Positions 27,091 to 34,757 of a stretch of 64,000 nucleotides of DNA are shown here, one piece after another. Origin of the DNA: an uncultured Acetobacteroides sp. (GTDB lineage Bacteria > Bacteroidota > Bacteroidia > Bacteroidales > ZOR0009); assembly GCF_963678165.1 (NCBI RefSeq), contig NZ_OY782755.1, forward strand, positions 992,001 through 1,056,000, read 5' to 3'. Made by a program: the position numbers and the translations under genes. Under the pieces are notes generated by a model. It was not told where the DNA came from and did not search any database. It saw only the letters and a program-made list of their open reading frames with translations. Each line of letters starts with the position of its first letter. Position 1 is the stretch's first letter.

Positions 27091-28041
27091 TTAAAAGTTC
27101 AGCGACATTGTTAATCCAGGGGCAAAAGGACTGCCTTTTTGGGCAACTAGGTAGTTCTCGTTTAGTATGGTAGGAACAACCCTAAGCGACAGGTTGTCAT
27201 CTACCTCATAGTCGTATAGGGTAGCATCTACGTTTGCGTCAATGATGTTAAGGGCGTATAGTAGGACGGTTCCTAAAATCGCATAATCGCGATTCCTTCG
27301 GTAGTAATCGCGGGCTGACTTTAGCTCATCGGCTGATCTTTTACCCTCAAATTCATCAATGGTTTCTGGATTCTTGTCGGTAACCAAGTTGTATGCTAGC
27401 TTGTAACGTTGATACTCCTTGCCCTGAAAAGATATTGCGTAGCCTAATGCTGCAAATCCTCCGTAAAGAATAGGAACCTTCCAATACTTTTTGTTGTAAA
27501 CCTGACCTAAGCCAGGGAATACCGCCGAAAGTATGGTTGCCTTTTGTGGGGAATGTTCCTGGTGGTCGTTGTAGTTTACAACAGCATCGGCTATGCTTAG
27601 CAGATAAACCGCAGTGGCTGCCATGTAGCAAACATTACGGTACTGCTTAAATCGGGTATAATCGTTCTCGATACCTACGAGGTTGTTTCTGTAAAGAGCC
27701 TTTTTCGAGATGGTGTTAAAACTTCCATCTATGGAGAAATCTTTAGATAACTCGACTGAAGCAATCCTATACTTATTGTATGATTCGTGATACAGAAGGT
27801 TGCTTTTGTAGCCAATGTATCCTAACCCGGCAATACCACCGTAGAATACAGGTATCTTATAGTACTGCTTGTTGATTACTTGACCAGACCCTGGCAAAAT
27901 AGTCGCTAGTCCCCATACCTTGACAATGGATAGGGAATCTTTTTTCTGCGGTTGCTCAACCTTTATTTTTTTTTGCGAAAGCCCTACAAGGGGGAGCAAA
28001 AAAACTACAAAGCCAACAAGTAGTAGAGCACTTTTTTTCAA
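27091..28041 (-). CDS. DUF5683 domain protein with internal duplication
   Basis: A 316-residue protein with a signal peptide and several hydrophobic segments. The DUF5683 hallmark appears twice: LPGSGQVINKQYYKIPVFYG near residue 53 and FPGLGQVYNKKYWKVPILYG near 177, each followed by GYIGY/GYAIS, so the protein consists of two homologous halves. It lies between parB and the lytic transglycosylase on the same strand (17 and 26 base gaps). Role unknown; the company suggests a cell-envelope function linked to the division or segregation locus. Confidence 0.88.
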   Translation of the reverse strand: MKKSALLLVGFVVFLLPLVGLSQKKIKVEQPQKKDSLSIVKVWGLATILPGSGQVINKQYYKIPVFYGGIAGLGYIGYKSNLLYHESYNKYRIASVELSKDFSIDGSFNTISKKALYRNNLVGIENDYTRFKQYRNVCYMAATAVYLLSIADAVVNYNDHQEHSPQKATILSAVFPGLGQVYNKKYWKVPILYGGFAALGYAISFQGKEYQRYKLAYNLVTDKNPETIDEFEGKRSADELKSARDYYRRNRDYAILGTVLLYALNIIDANVDATLYDYEVDDNLSLRVVPTILNENYLVAQKGSPFAPGLTMSLNF

Positions 28042-28058
28042 TGTACGCGTTTTAAACC

Positions 28059-28973
28059 TTAAAGCAAACCTTCGAGTTGCTCAAATTTAGACAGTATAGA
28101 GTTGATCTCTTTGTCGGATTTGAAGCCAATGATAATTTTGCCGTTGCCTTTTGCCGTTCTTTTGATGTTGATATCCGACGAAAACATCTTTTCGAGGTGC
28201 TCAACAAGTTTAAAGTATGGCTCTGGCATATCTTGTTCTTGATCTTTTTTATCTTCTAGAGCGTTGCCTTCTGCCAGCTTCTTAACAAGCTGTTCAACTT
28301 GGCGAACTGAGAGATCTTCCTCAATTATTTTGCGAAGGATTTCAAGTTGTAAATCTTGGTCATCGATGTTTACCAATGCTCTTGCATGGCCCATCGATAG
28401 CAAGCGGCGTCGAATAGCCAGCTGAAGTTCAGCAGGAAGCCTTAGCAAACGGAGGTAGTTGGTTACGGTACTACGTTTTTTGCCTACACGTTCGCCGAGC
28501 ATCTCTTGGGTAAGTGAGCATTCGTCAACAAGGCGCTGGTAGCTTATTGCTACTTCGATAGCATCAAGATCTTCACGTTGGATGTTTTCGACCAATGCCA
28601 TTTCGAGCATTCCTTGGTCATCGGCAGTACGAACGTAGGCAGGAATGCTCTTTAGCCCTGCCAACTTTGACGCTCTAAAGCGGCGTTCTCCGCTGATGAT
28701 CTGGTACTGGTCGTTTTCAACTTTGCGTACGGTAATTGGCTGGATAATGCCAAGTTCTTTGATGGAGGCGGCTAACTCGGCAAGTGCTTCCTCGTCAAAG
28801 TGTGTACGTGGCTGTAGCGGATTGGGAACGATTCTTTCGATCTCAATCTCGTTGATAAGTTCAGATTTTGGTAAAACGCTTTCGGTCGGAGTTGGCGAAG
28901 GTGCGTTGCTCGTTGTTGACGCCTCTTCAATAAGCGCACCTAGACCTCGGCCTAACGCCATTTTTTTACTCAT
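28059..28973 (-). CDS. parB: Chromosome partitioning protein ParB (CTP-binding clamp)
   Basis: Loads on parS sites near the origin and partners ParA in chromosome segregation. The 304-residue protein begins MSKKMALGRGLGALI, contains the CTP-binding boxes NPLQPRTHFD and GERRFRASKLAG, followed by MALVENIQREDLDAIE and the helix-turn-helix with GKKRSTVTNYLRLLRLP, and ends in a C-terminal dimerisation helix. A parS-like palindrome is not evident in the window, though I checked only by eye. Gap of 23 bases to parA. Confidence 0.97.
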   Translation of the reverse strand: MSKKMALGRGLGALIEEASTTSNAPSPTPTESVLPKSELINEIEIERIVPNPLQPRTHFDEEALAELAASIKELGIIQPITVRKVENDQYQIISGERRFRASKLAGLKSIPAYVRTADDQGMLEMALVENIQREDLDAIEVAISYQRLVDECSLTQEMLGERVGKKRSTVTNYLRLLRLPAELQLAIRRRLLSMGHARALVNIDDQDLQLEILRKIIEEDLSVRQVEQLVKKLAEGNALEDKKDQEQDMPEPYFKLVEHLEKMFSSDINIKRTAKGNGKIIIGFKSDKEINSILSKFEQLEGLL

Positions 28974-28996
28974 GCTATCGTAGTGGATATTGTGTT

Positions 28997-29794
28997 TTAT
29001 ACAGTTTCTTTTTCGTGCGCTTCTTTTACGGCTTCATTCTTTTGAAGAAGTTCCTTGGCAAGGTTCAGGTAGTTGGTTGTTCCTGTCGATGAAGCATCGT
29101 AGAGCAGAACTGGCTTGCCGTAACTGGGGGCTTCGCTTAGCTTGATGTTGCGCTGAATGATGGTGTCGAATACCATTTGTTGGAAGTGCTTTTTAACCTC
29201 ATCAACTACCTGGTTCGAGAGCCTCAAGCGGGCATCGTACATGGTTAGGAGGAATCCTTCGATGGCAAGCTGTGGGTTAAGCCTGCTTTGGATAATCTTG
29301 ATGGTGTTCAGAAGTTTTCCGAGACCTTCGAGCGCGAAGTACTCGCACTGAACGGGGATGATTACCGAGTCGGCGGCACTTAGCGCGTTAACGGTGATAA
29401 GCCCAAGCGAAGGAGAACAGTCTATAAGGATATAGTCGTATTGGTCACGGATTTTCTCAATAACCGACTTGAGCATCTTTTCCCTATTAGGAAGGTTGAG
29501 CATTTCGATTTCGGCACCAACTAAATCAATGTGAGAAGGAATAAGGTCTAACCCGTTGATCTCGCAGTGAAGAATGATGTCTTTTGCGTCCACTTCATCA
29601 ACCAAGCATTCGTAAATACTGGTTTTAATGGTACGTAAGTCGAAGCCGTTTCCTGAGGTGGCATTTGCCTGAGGATCTGCATCGATCAGCAAGACCTTTT
29701 TCTCAAGTACAGCAAGGCTCGCTGCGAGGTTAATCGCAGAGGTTGTTTTACCAACCCCACCTTTTTGATTTGCTAACGCAATTACTTTAGCCAT
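28997..29794 (-). CDS. parA: Chromosome partitioning ATPase ParA/Soj
   Basis: Deviant Walker-type ATPase that drives segregation of ParB-parS complexes. The 265 residues include ALANQKGGVGKTTSAINLAA (deviant Walker A with signature lysine), LLIDADPQANAT, YILIDCSPSLG and IIPVQCEYFALEGL. It heads the operon parA-parB-DUF5683-MltD. A TACCTTTG box lies about 100 bases upstream in the region shared with the divergent lipid kinase. Presence of parAB often means the replication origin is not far, but no oriC features are seen here. Confidence 0.97.
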   Translation of the reverse strand: MAKVIALANQKGGVGKTTSAINLAASLAVLEKKVLLIDADPQANATSGNGFDLRTIKTSIYECLVDEVDAKDIILHCEINGLDLIPSHIDLVGAEIEMLNLPNREKMLKSVIEKIRDQYDYILIDCSPSLGLITVNALSAADSVIIPVQCEYFALEGLGKLLNTIKIIQSRLNPQLAIEGFLLTMYDARLRLSNQVVDEVKKHFQQMVFDTIIQRNIKLSEAPSYGKPVLLYDASSTGTTNYLNLAKELLQKNEAVKEAHEKETV

Positions 29795-29896
29795 TCCCTA
29801 ATAGTTTTTTATTATTGACTGCAATAATAGCAATAAAACTGTAATATATGTATGTGGCATATATCGATTGCTATTTTCGAACTCGAAGTCCGCCTG

Positions 29897-29904
29897 CAAA
29901 GGTA
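29897..29904 (-). promoter_or_regulatory. -7 box of parA
   Basis: TACCTTTG on the minus strand, 102 bases before the parA ATG; -33 element unclear. Confidence 0.55.
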
Positions 29905-29942
29905 TTACTTTTTTTCACCCTTTAATCAGGTGTCGATTTTGT

Positions 29943-29971
29943 GTTGACAACTCATCTTTTTTTTAACTTTG
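29943..29971 (+). promoter_or_regulatory. Promoter of the second lipid kinase gene
   Basis: TTG (29943) and TAACTTTG (29964-29971) are separated by 18 bases, 28 bases before the ATG at 30000. Confidence 0.6.
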
Positions 29972-29999
29972 TTCGATTAGTTTTAAAGATATTTTGAGA

Positions 30000-30947
30000 A
30001 TGGCGAATGGTAAATGGTTTGCAATCGTAAATCCTAAGGCAGGCAAGGGGCGTGCAGTTGTCGATTGGCCACGAATCTCGTGGATGCTAACCGATGCGGG
30101 CGTTGAGTTTGACCACGTGTTCACCCAAAAGAAGTACCATGCTGTAGAACTGACGGTGCGGGCTATACGAAGTGGCTACCGAAAGATCATCTCCGTGGGG
30201 GGCGATGGCACGCTAAACGAGATTGTAAACGGCATTTTCATTCAGAAGGAGGTGGCAACCACCGATGTGCTGTTGGCCATGATGCCGCTTGGTATCGGCA
30301 ACGACTGGATTAGGATGTACGGCATTCCCCGCACGTATGCCGATGCCATTGATGCCATAAAGTTTGGGCGCTCGTTTCTGCAGGATGTCGGGCTGGTAAA
30401 GTTCTACGAGGCGAAGGTGCATCACGAGCGCTATTTCGCGAATGCGGTTGGTATCGGGTTTGATGGCTATGTGGCTATCGGCTTTAATCGGCTGAAGGAG
30501 GCAGGTAAAAAGAGCAAGTGGCTGTACGTTATCAGTATGATAAAGTCGGTGCTTACCTACAAGGCGTCTAAGGTTGCGATGCGCATCGACGGCGATCCGA
30601 TTTCCGACGAGATCTATAGCATAACGCTTGGAGTAGGTAAGTATAATGGTGGGGGTATGATTCAGATGCCTAATGCTATTGCCAATGACGGGTTGCTCGA
30701 TGTCACCATTATTCGAAAGATTAGCGGCTTAAACGTGCTGTGGAATATGCCAATACTTTACAATGGGCATATTCATCGGCACTCTCGCATAACTGGCCAC
30801 CGGGGAAGTGATATCGCCATTCATTCAATACCCCAAATCCCCATCGAGGTTGATGGCGAGAGTGTAGGCTATTCGCCGTTTGACATCTCCGTTGTTGCCA
30901 AGGGAATTAACGTTATCGTTGGGAGGGACTTCAACGAGATGGAGTAG
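30000..30947 (+). CDS. Second diacylglycerol/lipid kinase family protein
   Basis: A 315-residue paralogue of the kinase at 24469. It shows NPKAGKGR near residue 12, ISVGGDGTLNEI near 67, MPLGIGNDWIRM near 95 and the C-terminal beta domain ending with EVDGESVGYSPF. The substrate-binding GxGND motif reads IGNDW here against SGNGL in the other copy, so the two probably act on different lipids. An in-frame TTG lies 6 bases upstream; the ATG at 30000 is preferred. It converges with the YbhN-like gene, whose stop is 2 bases beyond its own. Confidence 0.88.
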   Translation: MANGKWFAIVNPKAGKGRAVVDWPRISWMLTDAGVEFDHVFTQKKYHAVELTVRAIRSGYRKIISVGGDGTLNEIVNGIFIQKEVATTDVLLAMMPLGIGNDWIRMYGIPRTYADAIDAIKFGRSFLQDVGLVKFYEAKVHHERYFANAVGIGFDGYVAIGFNRLKEAGKKSKWLYVISMIKSVLTYKASKVAMRIDGDPISDEIYSITLGVGKYNGGGMIQMPNAIANDGLLDVTIIRKISGLNVLWNMPILYNGHIHRHSRITGHRGSDIAIHSIPQIPIEVDGESVGYSPFDISVVAKGINVIVGRDFNEME

Positions 30948-30949
30948 GC

Positions 30950-31927
30950 TTAGCGCTCGGCCTCTTCGCCTTTGGGCATTACTTTTTCTATGGCTTCCTT
31001 CTTGAATATCCGCAGGTCGCTTAGCGATACCCCATGGGCGGAAAGGTACAGTATGCCCGGGAGCGAGGGGATGGCCACGTTGACCACCCAGAGCAGCACG
31101 GTTGACATCACGGCGATGCTCGCATCGATCCCAAATATTGGAAAAAACACGGATGCGCCTGCGGCTCGAACGCCTAGTTCGGTGAACGAGAATGAGGGAA
31201 TTGCCGAGTTGGCCAGAAAGGTTAGGGCTATGGCGAAGAACATGGGCTCGAAGCGTACCTCGCGCGAGAATACCAGGAATATCAGCCATAACTCGGTGCA
31301 AAATACGAAGTAGCGCATCAACGAAATGGCGACCGAGAGCAGCGCCTTGGAAATGCGGATCTTGCCGATGCGATTTTCGAAGAAGCGCATGGCCACCCAG
31401 ATCAGCACCACCACCAGGAATACCAGAATGAGCTGGGTGATGGCCAGCTTGGGCATCCCGGGGAGCGACTTCCAACTCATGTTGATGAGCGCAATGGAGC
31501 CAAATATGGCGGTGGCCAGTAGCTGCGAGAAGCTGCAAAACGTTGCGGGAAGCAGCCCCCGAACGCGAAATTTTTTGGGGAGTAAGAAGCTCCTTATTAT
31601 AGGGTCGCCAATCCGATTCGGCGAAACAATACCTCCAGCCATTCCTCCGAGCACCTGCTTGAGCGCGCTAAAGTACGAAACGCCAAAGGGGGCCACGAAC
31701 AGGTGCCACTTGTAGGTTTCGAGCGAAAGGTTTACGCCTAAAAGGAGGGTGATGGCGGCCAGTAGGAGGGCTAGGGCCAGCGGGTTGGTGTGCTGGATTT
31801 GCGCGAGGGCGGTTGCCACGTTCGCCGCGCTGATTTTTACGGCTAGGAGGTAGATGCACAAAACGGCGATGCCTACTTTAAGGGATATCCCCACTAGCCG
31901 TTTTTTTTTGATAAATCTGTCGAGCAT
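30950..31927 (-). CDS. Lysylphosphatidylglycerol synthase transmembrane (YbhN/UPF0104) family protein
   Basis: A 325-residue inner-membrane protein with about eight to nine helices and the family pattern near residue 75-105 (SYFSALKQVLGGMAGGIVSP then NRIGDP), typical of the flippase-like membrane domain of the MprF group without its catalytic domain. Such stand-alone proteins are widespread and mostly uncharacterised; some are thought to move lipid-linked sugars. It converges tail-to-tail with the lipid kinase (2-base gap) and is divergent from rsmA. Function beyond the family is not inferred. Confidence 0.8.
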   Translation of the reverse strand: MLDRFIKKKRLVGISLKVGIAVLCIYLLAVKISAANVATALAQIQHTNPLALALLLAAITLLLGVNLSLETYKWHLFVAPFGVSYFSALKQVLGGMAGGIVSPNRIGDPIIRSFLLPKKFRVRGLLPATFCSFSQLLATAIFGSIALINMSWKSLPGMPKLAITQLILVFLVVVLIWVAMRFFENRIGKIRISKALLSVAISLMRYFVFCTELWLIFLVFSREVRFEPMFFAIALTFLANSAIPSFSFTELGVRAAGASVFFPIFGIDASIAVMSTVLLWVVNVAIPSLPGILYLSAHGVSLSDLRIFKKEAIEKVMPKGEEAER

Positions 31928-31986
31928 GTGCCTTGCGTGTTCTTTAATTGCCGTATTTTGTGCCTAAATTAAGTAAAAGAATTCAG

Positions 31987-32775
31987 ATGAACTATGTGCG
32001 CCCCAAAAAGAACCTCGGTCAGCATTTCCTGAAAGACCTTGGCATTGCCCAGGAAATTGTTAACGGCCTGAAGGTCGCCTCGTACAAAAAGGTGCTGGAG
32101 ATAGGCCCTGGAATGGGGGTTTTAACCGACATTCTTATAAAAAGGGACGACCTAGAGCTCTTTGCCGCCGAGGTTGATGGCGAGTCCGTGGAGTACCTAA
32201 CGGCCAAGTATCCGGAGTTCGCCAAGGAGCACCTAATCTTCGGCGATTTCCTGAAGATGAAGCTCGACGGCATCTTCCCCGAAAAGTTTGGGGTGATCGG
32301 GAACTTCCCCTACAACATCTCCTCGCAGATCTTCTTTAAGATCTTGGAGCATAAGGACCTGGTTGACGAAGTGGTGTGCATGCTGCAAAAGGAGGTTGCC
32401 GAGCGCTTGGCCGAGCCGCCTGGAACCAAAACTTACGGCATCCTGAGCGTTCTGCTTCAGGCCTACTACGACATCGAGTACCTGTTTACGGTGCACGAGC
32501 ACGTCTTCAACCCGCCACCCAAGGTAAAAAGCGCGGTGATACGCCTTACCCGCAACTCGGTAGCGCACCTCGATTGCGACGAAAAACTGTTTAAGCAGGT
32601 GGTCAAGGCCACCTTCAACCATCGACGGAAGACCATTCGCAACACGGTGAAGCCGCTTGTTGCCAGCGATTGCCCCGAGCATCCGCTCTACGGCGAGCGC
32701 CCCGAGCGGCTGTCGGTGGCCCAGTTTGTCGACCTAACCAACCACGTCGGCCAGCATCTGGTTCAGGGGCAGTAG
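31987..32775 (+). CDS. rsmA: 16S rRNA (adenine1518/1519-N6)-dimethyltransferase
   Basis: Also called KsgA; dimethylates two adenines in helix 45 of 16S rRNA during small-subunit assembly. The 262 residues start MNYVRPKKNLGQHFLKD, with SAM-binding VLEIGPGMGVLTD, the catalytic GNFPYNISSQIFFKI (NLPY-type motif with Phe) and the C-terminal NPPPKVKSAVIRL and FNHRRKTIRNT segments. The frame continues 39 bases upstream, but the ATG at 31987 starts at the conserved N-terminus. A 20-unit 21-bp repeat array begins right after its stop. Confidence 0.96.
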   Translation: MNYVRPKKNLGQHFLKDLGIAQEIVNGLKVASYKKVLEIGPGMGVLTDILIKRDDLELFAAEVDGESVEYLTAKYPEFAKEHLIFGDFLKMKLDGIFPEKFGVIGNFPYNISSQIFFKILEHKDLVDEVVCMLQKEVAERLAEPPGTKTYGILSVLLQAYYDIEYLFTVHEHVFNPPPKVKSAVIRLTRNSVAHLDCDEKLFKQVVKATFNHRRKTIRNTVKPLVASDCPEHPLYGERPERLSVAQFVDLTNHVGQHLVQGQ

Positions 32776-32779
32776 CCCT

Positions 32780-33212
32780 TGGACCAAGGCCGATTTCCTT
32801 CCCCCTGCCCCCAATTTCGTTGGCAGCACATCCTGTTTCGGGAGCGGCAAGGCCAATCTCTTTGCCGTAAAGCTCGATTTCGGCATCGTCCCATGCCATT
32901 GCGTTAGCGTTACATTCGGTTTCGCTGCCGTTACGATCAATTTCGGATGCATTACATGGCATTGCGTCGGTGTTAAGTCCGATTGCGGCACCTTCACATG
33001 CCATTGCGTCATCGTCAATGCCGATTTCGTTGCCGCTAATGCTGATTTCGGAACCTCCCCGTGTCATTGCGCCATCTTTACGAGACATTGCGTCAGTGTT
33101 AGGGGTAATTTCATTGCCGTTAAAGCGGATTGCGTTAGCGTCGCATGTCATTGCGTTAGCGTCACATGTCATTGTGTCAGCGGCAGGGTCGATTCCGAGG
33201 TCGCCACATGCC
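32780..33212. repeat. 21-bp degenerate tandem repeat array, about 20 units
   Basis: The word ATTGCG or ATTTCG (occasionally one base changed) occurs at 32793 and then every 21 bases, with hardly a break, through 33192 (for example 32877, 32898, 32940, 32961, 32982, 33003, 33024, 33045, 33066, 33087, 33129, 33150, 33171). The other 15 positions vary but often read TTAGCGTCACATGCC-like. No indel disturbs the phase over 400 bases. It fills the gap from the rsmA stop to the terminator at 33251. One frame on each strand is open only because 21 is a multiple of three. Confidence 0.92.
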
Positions 33213-33250
33213 GCTGCGGAAGGGGATGGAGCGGGGACGCCCTAAACAGC

Positions 33251-33276
33251 AGGAGCCCCGTTGTACAGGGGCTCCT
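33251..33276. terminator. Terminator hairpin between rsmA array and the converging permease gene
   Basis: Perfect 9-bp stem AGGAGCCCC / GGGGCTCCT with an 8-base loop, followed by TTGTTGCTATTTT on the plus strand. It is only 5 bases from the stop of the minus-strand gene. Confidence 0.75.
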
Positions 33277-33281
33277 TGTTG

Positions 33282-34553
33282 CTATTTTGTGTTGATGGCC
33301 ACAACCGGGTCGAGGTTTGCGGCTCGGATGGCGGGGAGCAACCCCGACAGAAACCCAATCACCCCCGAAATCAGCAGCCCCCTGATGATGTTGAATAGGG
33401 AGAGCTTGATGGGGAAGTCGGGGAAGATGTGGTTGAACACAAACGTCCCCGAGAATACTATCAGCAGCCCAATGGCCCCGCCAATAACGGCCAGCAGCAC
33501 CGACTCGTAAACGAATTGCAGGAGGATGAACACCTTCTTGGCGCCGAGCGCTTTCTGTATGCCAATGATGTTGGTGCGCTCGCGAACCGACACGAACATG
33601 ATGTTGGCAATGCCGAAGCCCCCCACAATTATGGATAGGCCGCCAATAACCATCCCCGCCAGGTTGATGGTGGAGAATATCCCCTCGGTCGATTGGGTGA
33701 TCGTTGCCATCTCGTTTATGGCAAAGTCGTCTTTTTTGGTAGGGGGAATCTTGCGAATCTTCCGGAGGAGCATTCTCGTTTCGTCCTTCAGCTCGGTAAG
33801 GGCGATGTTCGGCTTCCCCTTTACGATGATGTACACCCCCCCCTCGTAGCTTTTCAAGTTAACCAGCTTCTGGGCGAAAGCCACCGGCACAATAATTTCA
33901 TCGTCGATGGATGATTCGCTCATGGGCGTCTTCCCTTCGCGCTTAAACACGCCGATAACGGTGGCCTTAAGCGGGCCAATCTTCAGGGACTCTCCAATGG
34001 GGGAGGCTCCGTCGAATAGTTCCTTAACGATGTTGGTTCCAATTATGGCGGTGCCGTTCCCATTTCGGGTTTCCATCTCCGTAAAGTACCTGCCGTCCTG
34101 GATGTCGAATGCCCTTACCTTATTGTAGGGGAAGGTAACCCCCGTAATCTGGGCCTTGCTTGTCGATTTCGAACCGCGCTTCACCGTAAACGTTAGTCCA
34201 GCCGAATAGGCAACGGCCTCGGCCGTTTGCGACAGTTCCTCGATCTTCTTCGCCTCCTCGAACTTGGGCTGAGGCCGCTTCATGTACTCCCACCAGGGGT
34301 AGTTCATGCCGCCAACCCAATCCCACTTGTCGATGTAGAGCGTGTTTTCGCCCAGCGATGCGATAGACTTCTTTACGTTGGACTCCAGCGCATCGATTAC
34401 CGTGTACACCGAAATGATGGCAAAAATGCCAATGGTAATGCCAAAAAGGGACAGAAACGTGCGGAGCTTATTTACAGAAACCGAAGAAATGGCAAAAAGA
34501 AAGCTCTCTTTTATCAGATTTAACTGCTTGTTTAGTATAGATTTAATTGGCAT
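33282..34553 (-). CDS. MacB/FtsX-type ABC transporter permease
   Basis: A 423-residue permease with one N-terminal helix (KLRTFLSLFGITIGIFAII), a periplasmic MacB-core domain of about 220 residues, and three C-terminal helices with IMFVSVRERTNIIGIQKALGAKK, the FtsX-domain signature, and LPAIRAANLDPVVAI at the end. Members work with an ATPase and often an adaptor in export of lipoproteins, peptides or siderophores; neither partner is adjacent here. The ATG at 34553 was chosen over an upstream TTG. It converges with rsmA across the repeat array. Confidence 0.88.
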   Translation of the reverse strand: MPIKSILNKQLNLIKESFLFAISSVSVNKLRTFLSLFGITIGIFAIISVYTVIDALESNVKKSIASLGENTLYIDKWDWVGGMNYPWWEYMKRPQPKFEEAKKIEELSQTAEAVAYSAGLTFTVKRGSKSTSKAQITGVTFPYNKVRAFDIQDGRYFTEMETRNGNGTAIIGTNIVKELFDGASPIGESLKIGPLKATVIGVFKREGKTPMSESSIDDEIIVPVAFAQKLVNLKSYEGGVYIIVKGKPNIALTELKDETRMLLRKIRKIPPTKKDDFAINEMATITQSTEGIFSTINLAGMVIGGLSIIVGGFGIANIMFVSVRERTNIIGIQKALGAKKVFILLQFVYESVLLAVIGGAIGLLIVFSGTFVFNHIFPDFPIKLSLFNIIRGLLISGVIGFLSGLLPAIRAANLDPVVAINTK

Positions 34554-34731
34554 AAAACGCAAGTTGTAAATTACCCTTCCAATTTAGCGTAAAAGTTTTA
34601 ATAATTAGCGACCTATACCGATTTATTAGGGAGTGTCTGAGCCAGCCAAATTTCCCCTATAAAAGTTTGAATTACATGGTAAAAATTATGAAAAAAGCTT
34701 ATTCAATTTCGTTTAGAAATATTCATATCAT

Positions 34732-34739
34732 TATCTTTG
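34732..34739 (+). promoter_or_regulatory. -7 box of purH, overlapping a false TTG start
   Basis: TATCTTTG fits TAnnTTTG exactly. Its last three bases are the TTG that a gene finder would take as start. If it is the -7 box, transcription begins near 34746 and the leader to the GTG at 34758 is only about 12 bases. Confidence 0.55.
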
Positions 34740-34757
34740 CCGAAAAATAGCATAGTC

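Noticed and set aside
28059-29999. Search for parS palindromes near parAB
   Set aside because: No GTTTCACGTGAAAC-like site seen by eye here, so none is reported; absence is not proven.
32615-33172. 185-codon minus-strand ORF over the rsmA end and the 21-bp array
   Set aside because: Its second half only follows the 21-bp period and its first half is antisense to rsmA; no family features.
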